Of a DNA stretch of 64,000 nucleotides, positions 1 through 12,700 are shown in pieces. The stretch lies in the NCBI GenBank assembly GCA_026413225.1, contig CM048552.1:194507553-194571552 (forward strand). Reading direction: 5' to 3'. Within the stretch, counting starts at the first letter, position 1, and each line of letters opens with the position of its first letter. Source of the DNA: Otis tarda (Eukaryota; Chordata; Aves; Otidiformes; Otididae). The notes beneath the pieces are model-generated. The model searched no databases, was not told the origin of the DNA, and saw only the letters and a program-made list of their open reading frames with translations. A program made the translations under genes and the position numbers.

Positions 1-373
1 CAGGAACAGCCCCTTGTCACTGGTTAAAAATCAGTGGACTGAAGTCTGGTGTTGGGTAACTCAGTTCTGAACAGAACCAAACATCCATGTACACATACTG
101 GCTACTGTACATAATGAACACAAGTACTGTTTTAATTTTATTATGTCCACACAAACACTAGAGTGTATTTAACAAAGCTGTACATCTTTGAACATTAGGC
201 TTCACAAAAAAAGATCCAAAGTGAGGGCTGACCAACGTTAGAACAGGTGTGTGGCCCCATGGTTAACCAGTCTCTCAATGACCTTCTGCTCAGTTGGGAA
301 CAGAAGCCATGAATTGGGAAACACAGTGGTTTCACTGAAAAAAAGGAATAGCTAAAACTCAGCGTCCACTTAC
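1..373 (-). other. WASF3: WASF3 last intron, partial
   Basis: This is the downstream side of the donor at 373-366, running off the left edge. No repeat, exon or RNA gene is recognised here. Confidence 0.85.
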
Positions 374-744
374 CCATTCGAATGGCAGCGAGAAGATCGC
401 TCCGTGCATCGCTTATTGGTGGCTGTGCAGGTTCGTGGCGTTTTGCTTCCGCGGCTGGAGGAGCATGCATTGGGGAGGAAGAGAGGGACGAACCTGTAGC
501 AGGAGGGCCTGGAGGGGGAGGAGGTGGGCCGGGAGGAGGAGGAGCAGTGACAACAAGCCCACTAGAAGGAGGAGGATGAGTAACTGCATATGTAGAGCCA
601 GTCACCAGTCCAGAATGGGAAGGTGGCACAGGAAGCTGAAGGGGACTAACAAATGCAGTTTGTGCTGAAGGAATCATAGGGGGAGGAGGAGGAGGGGGAG
701 GGCCTGTAGGATTGTAATAATCCACCATCTGAGCTGGAAGCATC
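374..744 (-). CDS. WASF3: WASF3 coding exon, residues 328-450 (proline-rich region and WH2 start)
   Basis: This 371-bp exon follows an acceptor ending TTATATAG and ends at the strong donor GTAAGTGG. It encodes [14 protein letters not shown] with Y337, then eight prolines (342-349) and a second [14 protein letters not shown] block (395-408). These are profilin and SH3 ligands in WAVE proteins. It ends [13 protein letters not shown] (438-450), the first helix of the actin-monomer-binding WH2 motif. Residues about 368-385 ([15 protein letters not shown]) differ clearly from recalled human WASF3. One base of Gly451 remains at the end, to be completed by an exon outside the window. Confidence 0.97.
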
Positions 745-3700
745 CTATATAAAACAGAACAAAAACATTTAATGTATTGAAAGTTAGGACTCATAGAATC
801 ATCACCCCTTAATCTGCTCTCATCCAACCTCAGCTACAACAAAAATCAAAAGGAATTTAAACTGGTAAATTAAATATGCAAGCAGTCATAAACATAAGAA
901 TTGTGAAACATTGATAATACACTAAGATTTAAGGCAGATGACAAAGTTAAAGGCAGTGTCCTTTCAGCACTCCATAAAGTGAGATTTTATCTTAATTCTC
1001 TTGCCTAATTAATTATAAAGCTGTATTTGTTACTGTGAGCATATTAAGTACAACGCCTATGATGAAGGATGGATCAAGAAAACTGCAGACTACATATATC
1101 ACTTCTATAGAAGACCAAGTAGTAGAACAAATATTAAGAGATAACAGAAGACATGGGCATGAAGGACAATGAAAAGTATGATTGGAAAGATGTACCCAAA
1201 GGTATATCATGCATCTCATGTGCTGCTTTAATCAAGTTTATCAATTTAAATATTATTTAATTAAATTGATACACTTGACTGATACTTTACAGAGGAGGAA
1301 CAGGCTGATTTCTTTGTTAAAATGTCATTAAAAGAATTCTTAAGTAGAAAAAAATGGGAATTAATATAAGAGTTATGAACTAGGTAAATAACTAGATGTA
1401 GGAGACAGGAGTTGCAGGCAAGTCACTGATGACATTCAGTGACACATGTCAATGTATGACAACTGCAATACACTGACAATGGTCATGTACCTGGGAACTA
1501 AGCACAAGTATTTCTGTTATAAACTGGAAATAACAGAGAAAACGCAGGTTGGAACAGTCACAGCAGTCATAGCATAGCTGAGTCATCTACAGCATGATAC
1601 AGTCATGAATGGGGCAAATGCTACCCCAGGATGCACTAAGTGAGACTGAAAACCCGGGCTTGCTTAGTTTAAAATGACACAGGCAAGAATGAATACAACT
1701 TTCCTGGGGCTACAGCTTGAAAGTTTAAGCTATTTAAGCAAAAGAACAAACAGGCACAGACTGGTTAGAAAACAGATGTTTTCTTGCTACCAGAGGGCCA
1801 GCACACCGGAGCAAGCCTTCCTGCAGAATACATTCAGGGAAAATATCCACACAGGAGTTTGATGAACTCACATATTGAATTATGGAGTTGTCTGTGGCAG
1901 TAGGGAACCTGAGTCCGTGTCTGAGGAGACCCCTTCCAATTCTGTCATAAGCTCCTTTAAAAAGTCACTTCCAGGATGCAACATGGACTGCCACGTTAGA
2001 CATATTCAGTGATACTTTCTCTGCACCTCCTAAAGTTTAAAATACTACGCAAATTATGCTGTAACTATTTTCCACTTTAAAGGAAAATGATCCCCTTCTT
2101 AATATTATATTAGGCACCCTTAATATTTTACAAGCACATTGATTTCACCGCATTCAATACACAGTTCTTTATTTCTGCTTTCACCATTTCTTCACTTAAA
2201 TTCAGTTCGTACATAGAAGTTAAACCAATCTTTTTCTGTCCTCCCCAGGGAGATAACTAATGTATTTGGCATCTTTTTGTGAGTATGCATTATGTGTTAT
2301 GATGGTTATGCAAAACATGCACCCCTCTAGTTTTGTCAAGAATCCACTGGAATAAATCAGGAGTTTTACCCATATTCTGCTGGTACCACAGGTACTGAGC
2401 TATGCTGCCCATCTGAAGGCTGGGGTGGAGGTGGAGGTGGTTGCTGAGGTCTGTTTAAAGTAGCGTGTCGCACAGTGGTGGAAGGTGGTCTGTATTCATG
2501 CTCATGGCTTTGCGATGCTGCCATGTACTGCGGACCATCTCCTGCTCCATATGAAGGCATTGCTATCTGCTGATGGAGGGAATGATTCGGAGTAGCAGGA
2601 TAAGAATAATCTGTAACATCAGATGCATGGGACCTAAAATTAAAGTAAATGGATGAAGAAGAACAGATTATGTGAGTGTGACAGGGTATTATCTAAATAG
2701 CTCAAAATAAAAGCTAAAAAGAATGCAATCAGAATTATTTTTCTTGCAACAGGACTCTCTGATTATCGAGCATTATTCCCTCGTAAGTCCACAGAAAGCA
2801 CAAGAATAAACGCAACAAAAAATCATGGTTCAGCTTAACACAACTTGGAAATAAATTAGTCTGGTAAGTCAGCATAAAAGGACTGAAATGGAACATTTTC
2901 AATACTTCAGCATACTAGCTGCATGCAGAACGTCCTCTAAGACAGACAAAAAAATTAGAGCTTTCTGCAGATTTTAGATTTCTTTAGTAGCCGTAAGGTG
3001 GCATATTGTTTTTGTCAATGATTTTGACAGCCCATTGTTTGAAATGATAATACTTATCAGGCCTGCCTTAAGTTAACAACGGCAGTAGAAAAAGGAAAGC
3101 AATACTGCAAGCACTCACAATTATGCAGAAGAATGTGTTTTACCAAAGCAAAGCAAACCAATTCCAAAAGTTAGAAAATGCTTTTTATTTTGTTTGCACA
3201 ATTAATTTTGCTGGAAAGGCTTAGAGAAACTGGGAAATGTAAATATTAGTTGAGCAGAGAGTTCATAAAGATACAAAGTCTAGGATGCTCTGTCAAATAA
3301 GCCCAAGAGAGGGAGCAAAAGGATCTCTTCATCCCATTACTGTAAATGGTTGTTTTAGTAATGAACATTCGTGCAGCCTGGCTTTTAGTGAACACAGAAA
3401 ACTGATGCACTTATCTGTAAGACTGGAAGCAAGGTAAGCAACAAAAAGCCAGGGCTTTGAGTAAAACAAAACGACAAACCCTTTGGGCATTTTGTCCTCT
3501 TTCATGCTTCCTGCCTGTTCCATTTTCTTTGCGTCACTCATGAACTCAATGCCCATTTTCCTTCTCTCCCACTCTTCTTTTCTTGTTCTTACTTTTCTCA
3601 CATTAATTTGCTGGTTTCTGTTTGGATTCAGCTTGTGTTTCTCTCTCTAAAGTACAATAAGTATAACAAATACATTGTAAATTGCCACAGTCTGGACATT

Positions 3701-6700
3701 TGGATGTCAATGTTTGATGCACAGGTCTTACAATTAGCAAACAAAAAGAAATGGGAGCTCTTTTTTAACTTTAGCATTAAAAAAGAATCACAGTATCGCT
3801 AAATGCACTTTTTTGGGACCTTATTTATAAAACACTGCTCATGCAGTAGCTGTCAGCATAAAAAAGTCTCTGAAACTAGTACTTATCTCTATTTGTACGG
3901 GTTTTTATAGCTTGGTTCCTACAGCTAAGACGACCTCAAGATAAAAAATAGAAAGCCTTCTCTCCACCTCCCTCCACTCACAAAATTAACTCTTCACGTA
4001 TGTAAAACACAGATTTCTGGAATCCACCACTGATATTTGATTCTACATACATTATAAAATTTGAAAAGCTTATACAAATATAAGATACCTGTCACGCCAC
4101 AACATCTATATCCAACATAATGATGCATCCTACAATTTCTGCTTAAAAAAAAATCCTACAGATTGCAAATATTACGGATATCTGCAAACAGCCAAATGTA
4201 TACGTTGACATTGCTGTCAAAAAACAAGTCACTTCAGTATGATTATTTAAAGTCGGGAATACTGGAAGCAAGGTGTTAAGGCTAGAAAAAGACTCAAAAC
4301 GCGTGAAATGCAGAACTCTTGATGAAAAAAATCCACATCTTGCACTTGACAGCTGAACATCAATGTCATTTTACCAGATTTGCCTACTATAAGCATAGTC
4401 TTAATGAAACATTACATACTGACAAACAGGAGACAAAGTTTTGCATTAGAAACTGTAAAAAAAATAAAATAAAATAGGTGATTAAAAGATTTTAGACAGA
4501 AAGAGGAAGTCTGAATGCATTATTGAAACAGCAGTAGCAATTTTCTTTAAATGTTTTGTTGCAATTACTAAATTATTACTCTTCACAAAGACCAAAACAT
4601 TACATATACAAAGTTCTGAGTAGATTTTTTTTTTTAAATTAACCTCCACTGGACAGTGGACTAAAGGTATCAGTCCACACTTCTGCCGTGGTGGCTGCTT
4701 CCTCAGTCTAGCCATTCAACAATTTAAACATTAAACTGTCACACACTTTTTCCAGTGATTCTATTTATTCCTAACGTTACTGCTAGCAATTAACCATGAC
4801 AGACAGAGGAAATAAGTAAGTGGGAAAAGCCTCTCATGAGACCAGCTTTGGGGAAAAACTCAGACTTCCATGCACACCAGGAGAAGGTAACTCCCACTGA
4901 GCTCAAACAGAATCTCAGACAATGAAGATGAATTCTGCTCTGTGTCTCTAACCAGAGATTCCTGCCATTTCTAGCACTAATGTTGCATCTGGTTTTGCAG
5001 CTTGCTTTTTAGACAAATACAACATCGACAAAGCTGAACTATTCCCCCAGTAAAGCATTCTGTTAGAAGGGTGAAAGTACATTTGGCTGAGTAGATCACA
5101 GAAAAATATTTATTAAGCTATCAGCAGTGTAACATACGACAAACTAGACCTGAAGGGAGAGGTACTGACATCATCTACTAGAGGCAGACTTAAATGCTTT
5201 TTTAACTACAGCTACTCAAGATCAAACATAAAGCACAAAGCAAACACTTATTTCACTACAGTGCATAACATTATGACAACAAAATGCTCATCTGAAGCTG
5301 AGGAAGAAAAAATCATTACAGAATTTGTTATGTTATTTATGCTTTAAAATAATTTTGAGAAAAAAAAAACATGCATTGTATGTTTTGTCTATTCTAACTA
5401 TTCCCACGCTGTAAAAACACCTAATTCTACACACAACTGTGGTATAACAAACAGCTTTGCTGTAAACAGACCTAGTATCTGGGGACAGGGATCCCTCGGA
5501 AGATGCTCCATGGTACACACTTTGAGACAACCTGTTGTCAGGTCTAAGCTCTTTGTCATATGCCATCATATTCCACTCCTGGCGTCTGTTCCTGGCTTTT
5601 CTAACCTTTTTCACCTCACGGGTGGTGCCATCTATACGCTTTTGCTCCTAATGTTCAAACAAAATAAATAAAGCATGCAAAGAGAGAAAAAAAGGAAAGG
5701 AAAAAAGCTGGTTAAAATGCAGTTAGAGTGCATGAAAATAAGACCAGATTCACAGACGAAGCCAAGTCTCCATTAAATTTCTCTGCACTGAAAATTAGAA
5801 TATCCTCTTAGTCTATGAACCTCATTAGTAGTAAGACTGCTGCTTTGCCCTTCTTCTGGAGGATGCACATGGTAGCATGATATTGACCTACGGTTTTTCT
5901 CAATACAGAAATGTGACTGATTTTAAAAGCTAGGAAGTTTAACTTCTTCTGACATCATATGTCATTTATTTAGATCATCCTGAAGTACTTTAAATTTCCT
6001 TCTTCTGCAAATCAATCTTATGAGAATACATTAAATATATTCAGAGTTATTTTAGTTATTTGTTACGGTCACCATCACCTGAGGCCTATGGAAAAATTAG
6101 AGATACTTTCCTATTTCATAGTCTATGTGGAATGAATTTTTGTTTAACAACTTCTCCCTTCTTAGATCTGATTAACTACCAAAACTCCTCATAGTTTTTC
6201 CTCATCATTGTTTCCCATTATCTTAGATAAAAATGAATGACACTAATCCTCTCTGCAATGTATCAGTAATATTCAGGCCAGTAATATAGTACAGTTTGAT
6301 AGCTTCATGACAAATCAGTCTGTTTATTTTTTAAAAATCTTTCTATACAATTTCTGACCAAATCAATGTCAGTGTTTATCTGTCTGTAAGATCTCCTAAT
6401 CGTGGAACTCAATGCTTCCACACCTCTGAAATGTTGTCTTCACCTACTTCTGACTACTCAGTACGAATATAAAAACCATATTGGTGCTTCAGTAGAAGAA
6501 TAAACAAGTTGGCTCAATCCAAACTGAGAAGAGTATTTATGTGCTACTCCTTTTCTCAACATTTATGAGGATGTTGGATTTTTTTTTAATTGCCTCTAAA
6601 GCCCATATCTTAGAATACAAATTCATGTTAAACATGTTTTATCTATTAATAAGTATGTATGAGGCTTTCAGTTGCTACAAAAATAGTTTATCAGGAAATA

Positions 6701-9700
6701 ATTATATTGATATTCTGAGAATGCAGTCATACTCAATTGTATTTAGAAAGAGTTTGGGAAAATGCTGATATGGAAGCATTTTACTGTGTAATCTCTACCT
6801 TCAAATTTAAGGGTAATAGTTGGAAAGCCAGTCTCACCAAAAAGAAAAAAGGTACATCACAGATGAGCATAGGTATTTTACTCCAGCTACCACAGAGCAC
6901 TGAGTAAATAATTCTAAAACAATGTATTTGTCATTATACAACTAACAAAAAATCCATCAAATAGCTTGCTTGCCCTTGTTTTGGATCTCTAGGTTGTTCA
7001 TGCATGTCCATATGAGGGACCTGCTGATTTGCATCTGCTAACACTAAGAAGGACAGAGAAAAGTCCTTTTTGAAGTTCAACATCCAAATGTTCCAACGCC
7101 ACTTGCTCATTCCTGGCCCCTGCAGTGAGTAGATTTTTGATCTGATTCATGCTAAGTAAAGATCATCACCTTGGTTCTTAATTACTTCCTACAAAATCTC
7201 TTCCTCCCCAAACTTTTTAGAATCATATCCTTTTTTATCCAGGTTATGCAAGGCTTTACTTTCTTAAAACCGCTTCTTCACATCAAAATTTCCCAAAACA
7301 GGAACCGGAGCAGAAGGGAGACAGATTCAGTCATGCTTTATTTTAATTCATAAAGTTTCGCTGATTACCATGGTTGAATATGTGCTTGTTAAAGGCTTTA
7401 CATCTTTTTCATTTGATTGCTGCAAAACTTAATTTGTTTCAATTTGTGACTTTTATCCTGGTTCATTTATTAAGATTTTGTTACTAATTCATGCAAGATT
7501 TGAGAGGAAAGTACAAGCAAGCCTTTTAGTTAATTGAAAATATGCTTTAGATTTCTCTGCTCACAGAATAGTAACTCCATCCTTTAAGGGTCACAGCTGC
7601 ATACTTCTTGCGAGTTTCTAGATAAAATAAATATCTACCTTTTGACCAATGTATGATGCTGCTCAAAACCCAGTCATTTTGATACAATTCTTGTACAATC
7701 AGGAGTGCTTACATGACTGCTGACATAATCTCCTATTTAAAAGTTTAAAGAGATCACTATGGTTTTTTTTATGAAAAAGGTAAATACATAGGGACGTATA
7801 AATAAACAACATAAAATAAACACAAAGGGCAATGACCACAGAATTATAGGGGAGCTGAAGCCTTTCAAAATAACTACAGATAGAAATATTTCTTAGGAAA
7901 GTGACATTAAGAAGAGCTACTTCCTTTAACTGAGAAGCTGTAGCAGACAAGTGGATGCTGTAGGTTAAGCGAGGAAGCAGGTACGTCATTCAGCTCTTGG
8001 CAGGAAGCGATTTCAGCAAATACAACAAACATATTGGAGCCCTCAAACAGGGTTAAGTTAATTTTAAGTTTGATATTTGCATCAAAAGTTAGCAAATGGT
8101 ATTTCAAAGCATCTTAATAAAGAATTAGAGCTAGTAACAGAAAGCAGCTTCAGCAAGTGTTTGCAATACTTTAAAAAACTGGGAGCATGAGCCTAGACTG
8201 TTTTCCTGACTTCACAAATTTACAGTATCCTATCAATCACAAGTAATCAAGAATTATTTTTTAAATACAAGCCCTTCAAATTCAAAGACTTCTACTTACT
8301 TAAATACCTAATCATTACTCATTAAAAATGGGCAACAAAAAAAGTAAAGAACAACTGCTTTCCTTTGGTTAATCAACGGTTAACAGCTGGTCTACTACAG
8401 TCACTCAATTCAGAATATTACTGATTTTAAAAAAAGTCAAAACTAACTTCACTCAACACTTAGGCACTAATCTACTGAGAGTTTGATAGGCAAAAAAAAA
8501 AAAAAAAAAATTAAAAAAAAAACCCCAGAGACTACACCACAGATTCTGAAGTTTAAAAATTAAAATTACAGTTTTCTCCAGAGGAAAAGTTCACCTGAAA
8601 AGGCCAAATCAGAGGAAGCCTATGCTGGATTTCTTCAGTTAAACTGAATACAGAAACAATAAATAATTATATTTGAGGGCAGGAAAATTAAACCTGAAGG
8701 GTGCAATTATCCCTACCTATTTTTCATAAAGAAATACTCAATGAATTTTTTTTAAACCCAACTAAACTAGAGAATGCAAGTTGCTTTAATTATTTCCAGT
8801 CTTTTAACCAGTTCTATGAGTTATCATACTGAGAATATAGTGGGATTATAACCTTGCATATAGATTTGTTTAAAATTATACAAATAACCAAGTAAATATT
8901 TTCCAACACTTTGCTTTAGATAGCAACTTCAATACTGAGATACCTGTCAAAACAGCAAACATTTTTAACTCATACTCCTAACAGGAAGACATGAGTTATT
9001 TCTTCCAGAACTTTAAAATTAATAATTTATGAAATATTTTAGTTAAACCAATTCTTCAGTTTTGTTTAAAATGTTGTAGTCAGAAAGTTTTGTCTAGCAA
9101 CAGGAACAAGGACTTAATAGAATTGTATAAAAACAGAAGAGGAAAGCTTCCCAGTCACGACCTACAATTTGATTTCTAAGCAGGTACCACATGTATTAGC
9201 AGATACATACACACGGAGTATAAATATGATATACATGCACAAGTATAGACTAGCATGTATATTCACAGATTAGACATTACGTATACATATGCTGGTATGA
9301 TACTCGCTTACGTACACACATGTATAGGTATGTTAATATAGATTATACATATGCATATGTGTACATACACACACATGTGTACATATGTGTGTGTGTACTG
9401 AAAACTAAGCAGCTTCCTTCTATTTCCTCTGAGCAGCCTGTGCATCTTGTTTGAACTCCATTTATTTTAAGTCCCTTATCTCTCACCGAAAGTATCTAAA
9501 AGGGCACCTCCTGCCAGATAAGATAGGCAGTCATTGCTTCAAACTTTTCTTCTTCACTTTTTTTTTTTTCCAGAATTATCTTCAAAAATTGTAAAGCTCT
9601 CTGATTTGATAAAAAAATTGACTACAAAGAAACTGCAGAAGTAGCAACTAATTTCTTCACTCAAAACTAAAATCCTTTAAGAAAATCTTGACTGCATCAG

Positions 9701-12700
9701 AATACACATCTTGGATCAAACTGCTGAAGATATTCCAGAAGAACTGAAGACACTTTTCTATGAAAAAGCCTTTTTTTGTTGGTTCTAAACTTAGAGGAAA
9801 CAAACAATATTTTTCCTGGAATTAATCTTCTCTTGTTGCTGAACCACAGAGTAATTTTGCTGTGTATTATCATCTTACTAACTTGCAATAGGTGCAGAAA
9901 AGTGAAGACTTACTATCAAGGAAATAAAAACCCTGCAAAATATTTATTTATGGATAAGCTCATGTTTTGCTACAGCAGTTAATGCTGCTGGATAAAGAAC
10001 TATGAAAATAAATGAAACCATAATTCAAATTCTTTTTTTTTTCTCCCTAAACCACAGTGTCTTTTTCCAAAGCACAACAGGACCATTCTGCTGAGTACTA
10101 CTAAGCAGATACTGGCAATGGATTAAGGAAACTATCTTGGAACATAACTACAGTACTCCTAAAATTCAATTTGCCAATTTCCTGAAATAGGCAGTATGAG
10201 CTGTAAAACTGAACCAACTGAATCTACAGCCACATATAAAGAGGAATAGTCTTTCCACGCACACAAGCTAAGTGTGACCTAGCAATTTTTATGCCTGGAT
10301 AACCGTATGCAAAACTAATACATACATTTGCTATTACGTTTCTGCTTTTACCTTTTGTCTCCTCTTTTCTTTTCGCTTATCTTCAGTATCTTGTAACATT
10401 TTTTCTTTCCAAAGATCAAAAAAATAGGAAGGATCAGTATAGAACTTCAATCCATCTTTCTTATCATCCCTGGAAAAACAGTAGAAGAAAAGCTATGAAA
10501 ATATGAATTAGTATCTTTCAAATCAACAAACCTCACCTTTAACAATCATCCAAGCTTCATTTGTTTTGTGTTATAGGATGACAGCATGTCAAGTGTCTTA
10601 AATGCCACTCTTAGGAGTTACAGTTTACAACTGGCTTGATTCATGTCAAGAGTTTCAGGAGAAAGGGGTGGAATCCACAGCCTTTTGAGAGGCAGGTTAT
10701 CAGAACTCAGCAGGAGCTGACCAGGCCTGCCAGCTCCAATTGGCAGCAGGAGGCAGGGACACTCAGACTAAGAAGCCACCAAAAAGCTATGCTATCAAAT
10801 CCTAATTTTACCCCATGGCCTGGAAATAAGGAATCTTCTAATATCCTGAACTTCTGGAAAGCAATGGGCACAGGGGGAGTCAACATGGCAAGGCAGTTGG
10901 CATGGTCCCAACAGCGCATGATGGCGATCCCAGTCTAGCTTGCTAAACTGGCGCCCTTCAGAGTCCCTTTTGGCTGTGGGGATTTCTTCCTGGTTAAATT
11001 TTGATGGTAGCTGAATATTAATTTCTACTAGCAAGATCAGGAGCGATGGAGATCCAGCACTTGGAAGCCTTACAACCACTGGAGCAGGGTACAGAGAGCA
11101 GATCTTGTGTACTGTCTGGCCATATGGCCCTAAAACCCTTACTTTTTGTGTGCTAGATCTCCTCACCACAAATGTCCAACCTTCTGAAGGAGGTACTGGG
11201 GCCAGTCTTCCACTCCTCCAGCTTTGGTCAGACTATAATTTGAAGTTCATTTAAGCTTTGTCCAAGGCAAATACAAATAAATTAAATTCAGCAGATGTAA
11301 AAGACTTACCAAGCAATATAATTTAAGTAAATTTCACTAAAATATCCATAATAAAACAGGAATAATAATAAAGGTCACTGACACTGTCACCCAGATACAT
11401 ATTAGGACATAGCTGTGCAGAACAGCTGATCAATAACAACTCTTACTAACTGGATGCCTACAAACAAACACCACCATTGTCTGGAGCAGTGTCAAAAAAC
11501 TTCAGCTACAAATCTAACAATTTTACCTTCCAAGTAAAAGCTCTTAAAAATTAAATACACTGCAAATGCTCTGCTATGTCATTCCTAAAAATATTTCAAA
11601 TCATTTACTGCAGATTGAATGTCTGCTTTACACAGATACCTCACAATCTAGTACCTCTCAAAAGTTGAAGGACACAGTAAAAACATGTTGTCCACAACCC
11701 TTCAGACAGACAAATTATACTCATGTCATGAACAACAATAAATTTAGAGGAAACAGGAAAAGAAAACAGGAAACAAAGTCCTGCGTGTTGGTCTTTTATT
11801 CAACAGGGAAATAAAAGGTAAAGATTGTGTGCGTGTGTGTACACGTGTGTATACGTTGGAGGGAAGAGGGAGAACAGAGGGAAGGCAAAAGCAACAAATC
11901 CAGCTCCCTGGATAAATGAATCAAAGAAATCAGTTTGGTATATTAGTATATTATTAATTTTCTTTTCACTTTTTACACAATCAATGGCCCTTGCTCTCTG
12001 ATCATGTGCTGCTATGTAACACTTATGCTAAATACGATTTTTTTTCAGGTACAACTTATGATTTTAAGTGTAGTAATAGCAATTTTTGTTTCCATGAACA
12101 GGGAAGTCCCCCAAAAAACAAATCACAGCAACCAATACAGCTTCTCCCTTCTGCTGTAATTATTCTATGCATACAACTAGGAGATAAAGAGCAAAATACA
12201 AAAACATAAACAATGAATATTTCCATACCTATAAGGTGAAAGAATATTCAGAGGTGGTGGTTTGTCACTCTGATTATAAATATCAGCCACCGGGTTAGGA
12301 ATGCTGTTCTTTGAAACTACCTGCTGATCTTGAATTGTTGAGCTCTTGAATGCTTTTTTCATGTTGATATCTTGTAATGATACTGTTAGAAATAAAAATA
12401 CATTTATCACAGGTCTGAAATTAATGTAAGTGGATAAACAAAGCCCATTTTACATTGACTTTAAAATACTGTCAACAAAATATAGAAGGAAAACGGAAAG
12501 TTTTTTTCTTTAGTATAATGATATTTAAGCACAAAGTCATATAAGAACTACCATAATAAATCAGATTTAAGTTGCCCTTGGTCCAGAACCTCACTTAAAA
12601 TAACATGACCATGGACTATGTATTGGAAGATGATGCAAGAATTCTGTCACATGCAGATGTTCAATGATCTCTTTTTCTGAGGTTTAAGCTGGACTTCTAA

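Larger units (their letters stand above)
5648..10351 (-). other. WASF3: WASF3 intron between residues 180 and 181
   Basis: This is AT-rich intronic sequence. It holds a poly-A run (8491-8519) and an alternating purine-pyrimidine tract (9190-9398). Open frames here are short and low in complexity, and none resembles a known protein. Confidence 0.9.

Noticed and set aside
195-373. Continuation of the open frame past the WASF3 exon ending at 374 (about 60 more codons to a stop).
   Set aside because: The donor GTAAGTGG interrupts the WH2 motif at the conserved position. The read-through residues do not resemble any WASF3 C-terminus, so this is intron.
382-668. Gly/Arg-rich open frames on the plus strand.
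   Set aside because: They are antisense shadows of the polyproline-coding exon of WASF3.
786-800. CATAGAATCAT resembling a reversed CR1 terminus.
   Set aside because: No CR1 body follows. A single octamer-like word is expected by chance.
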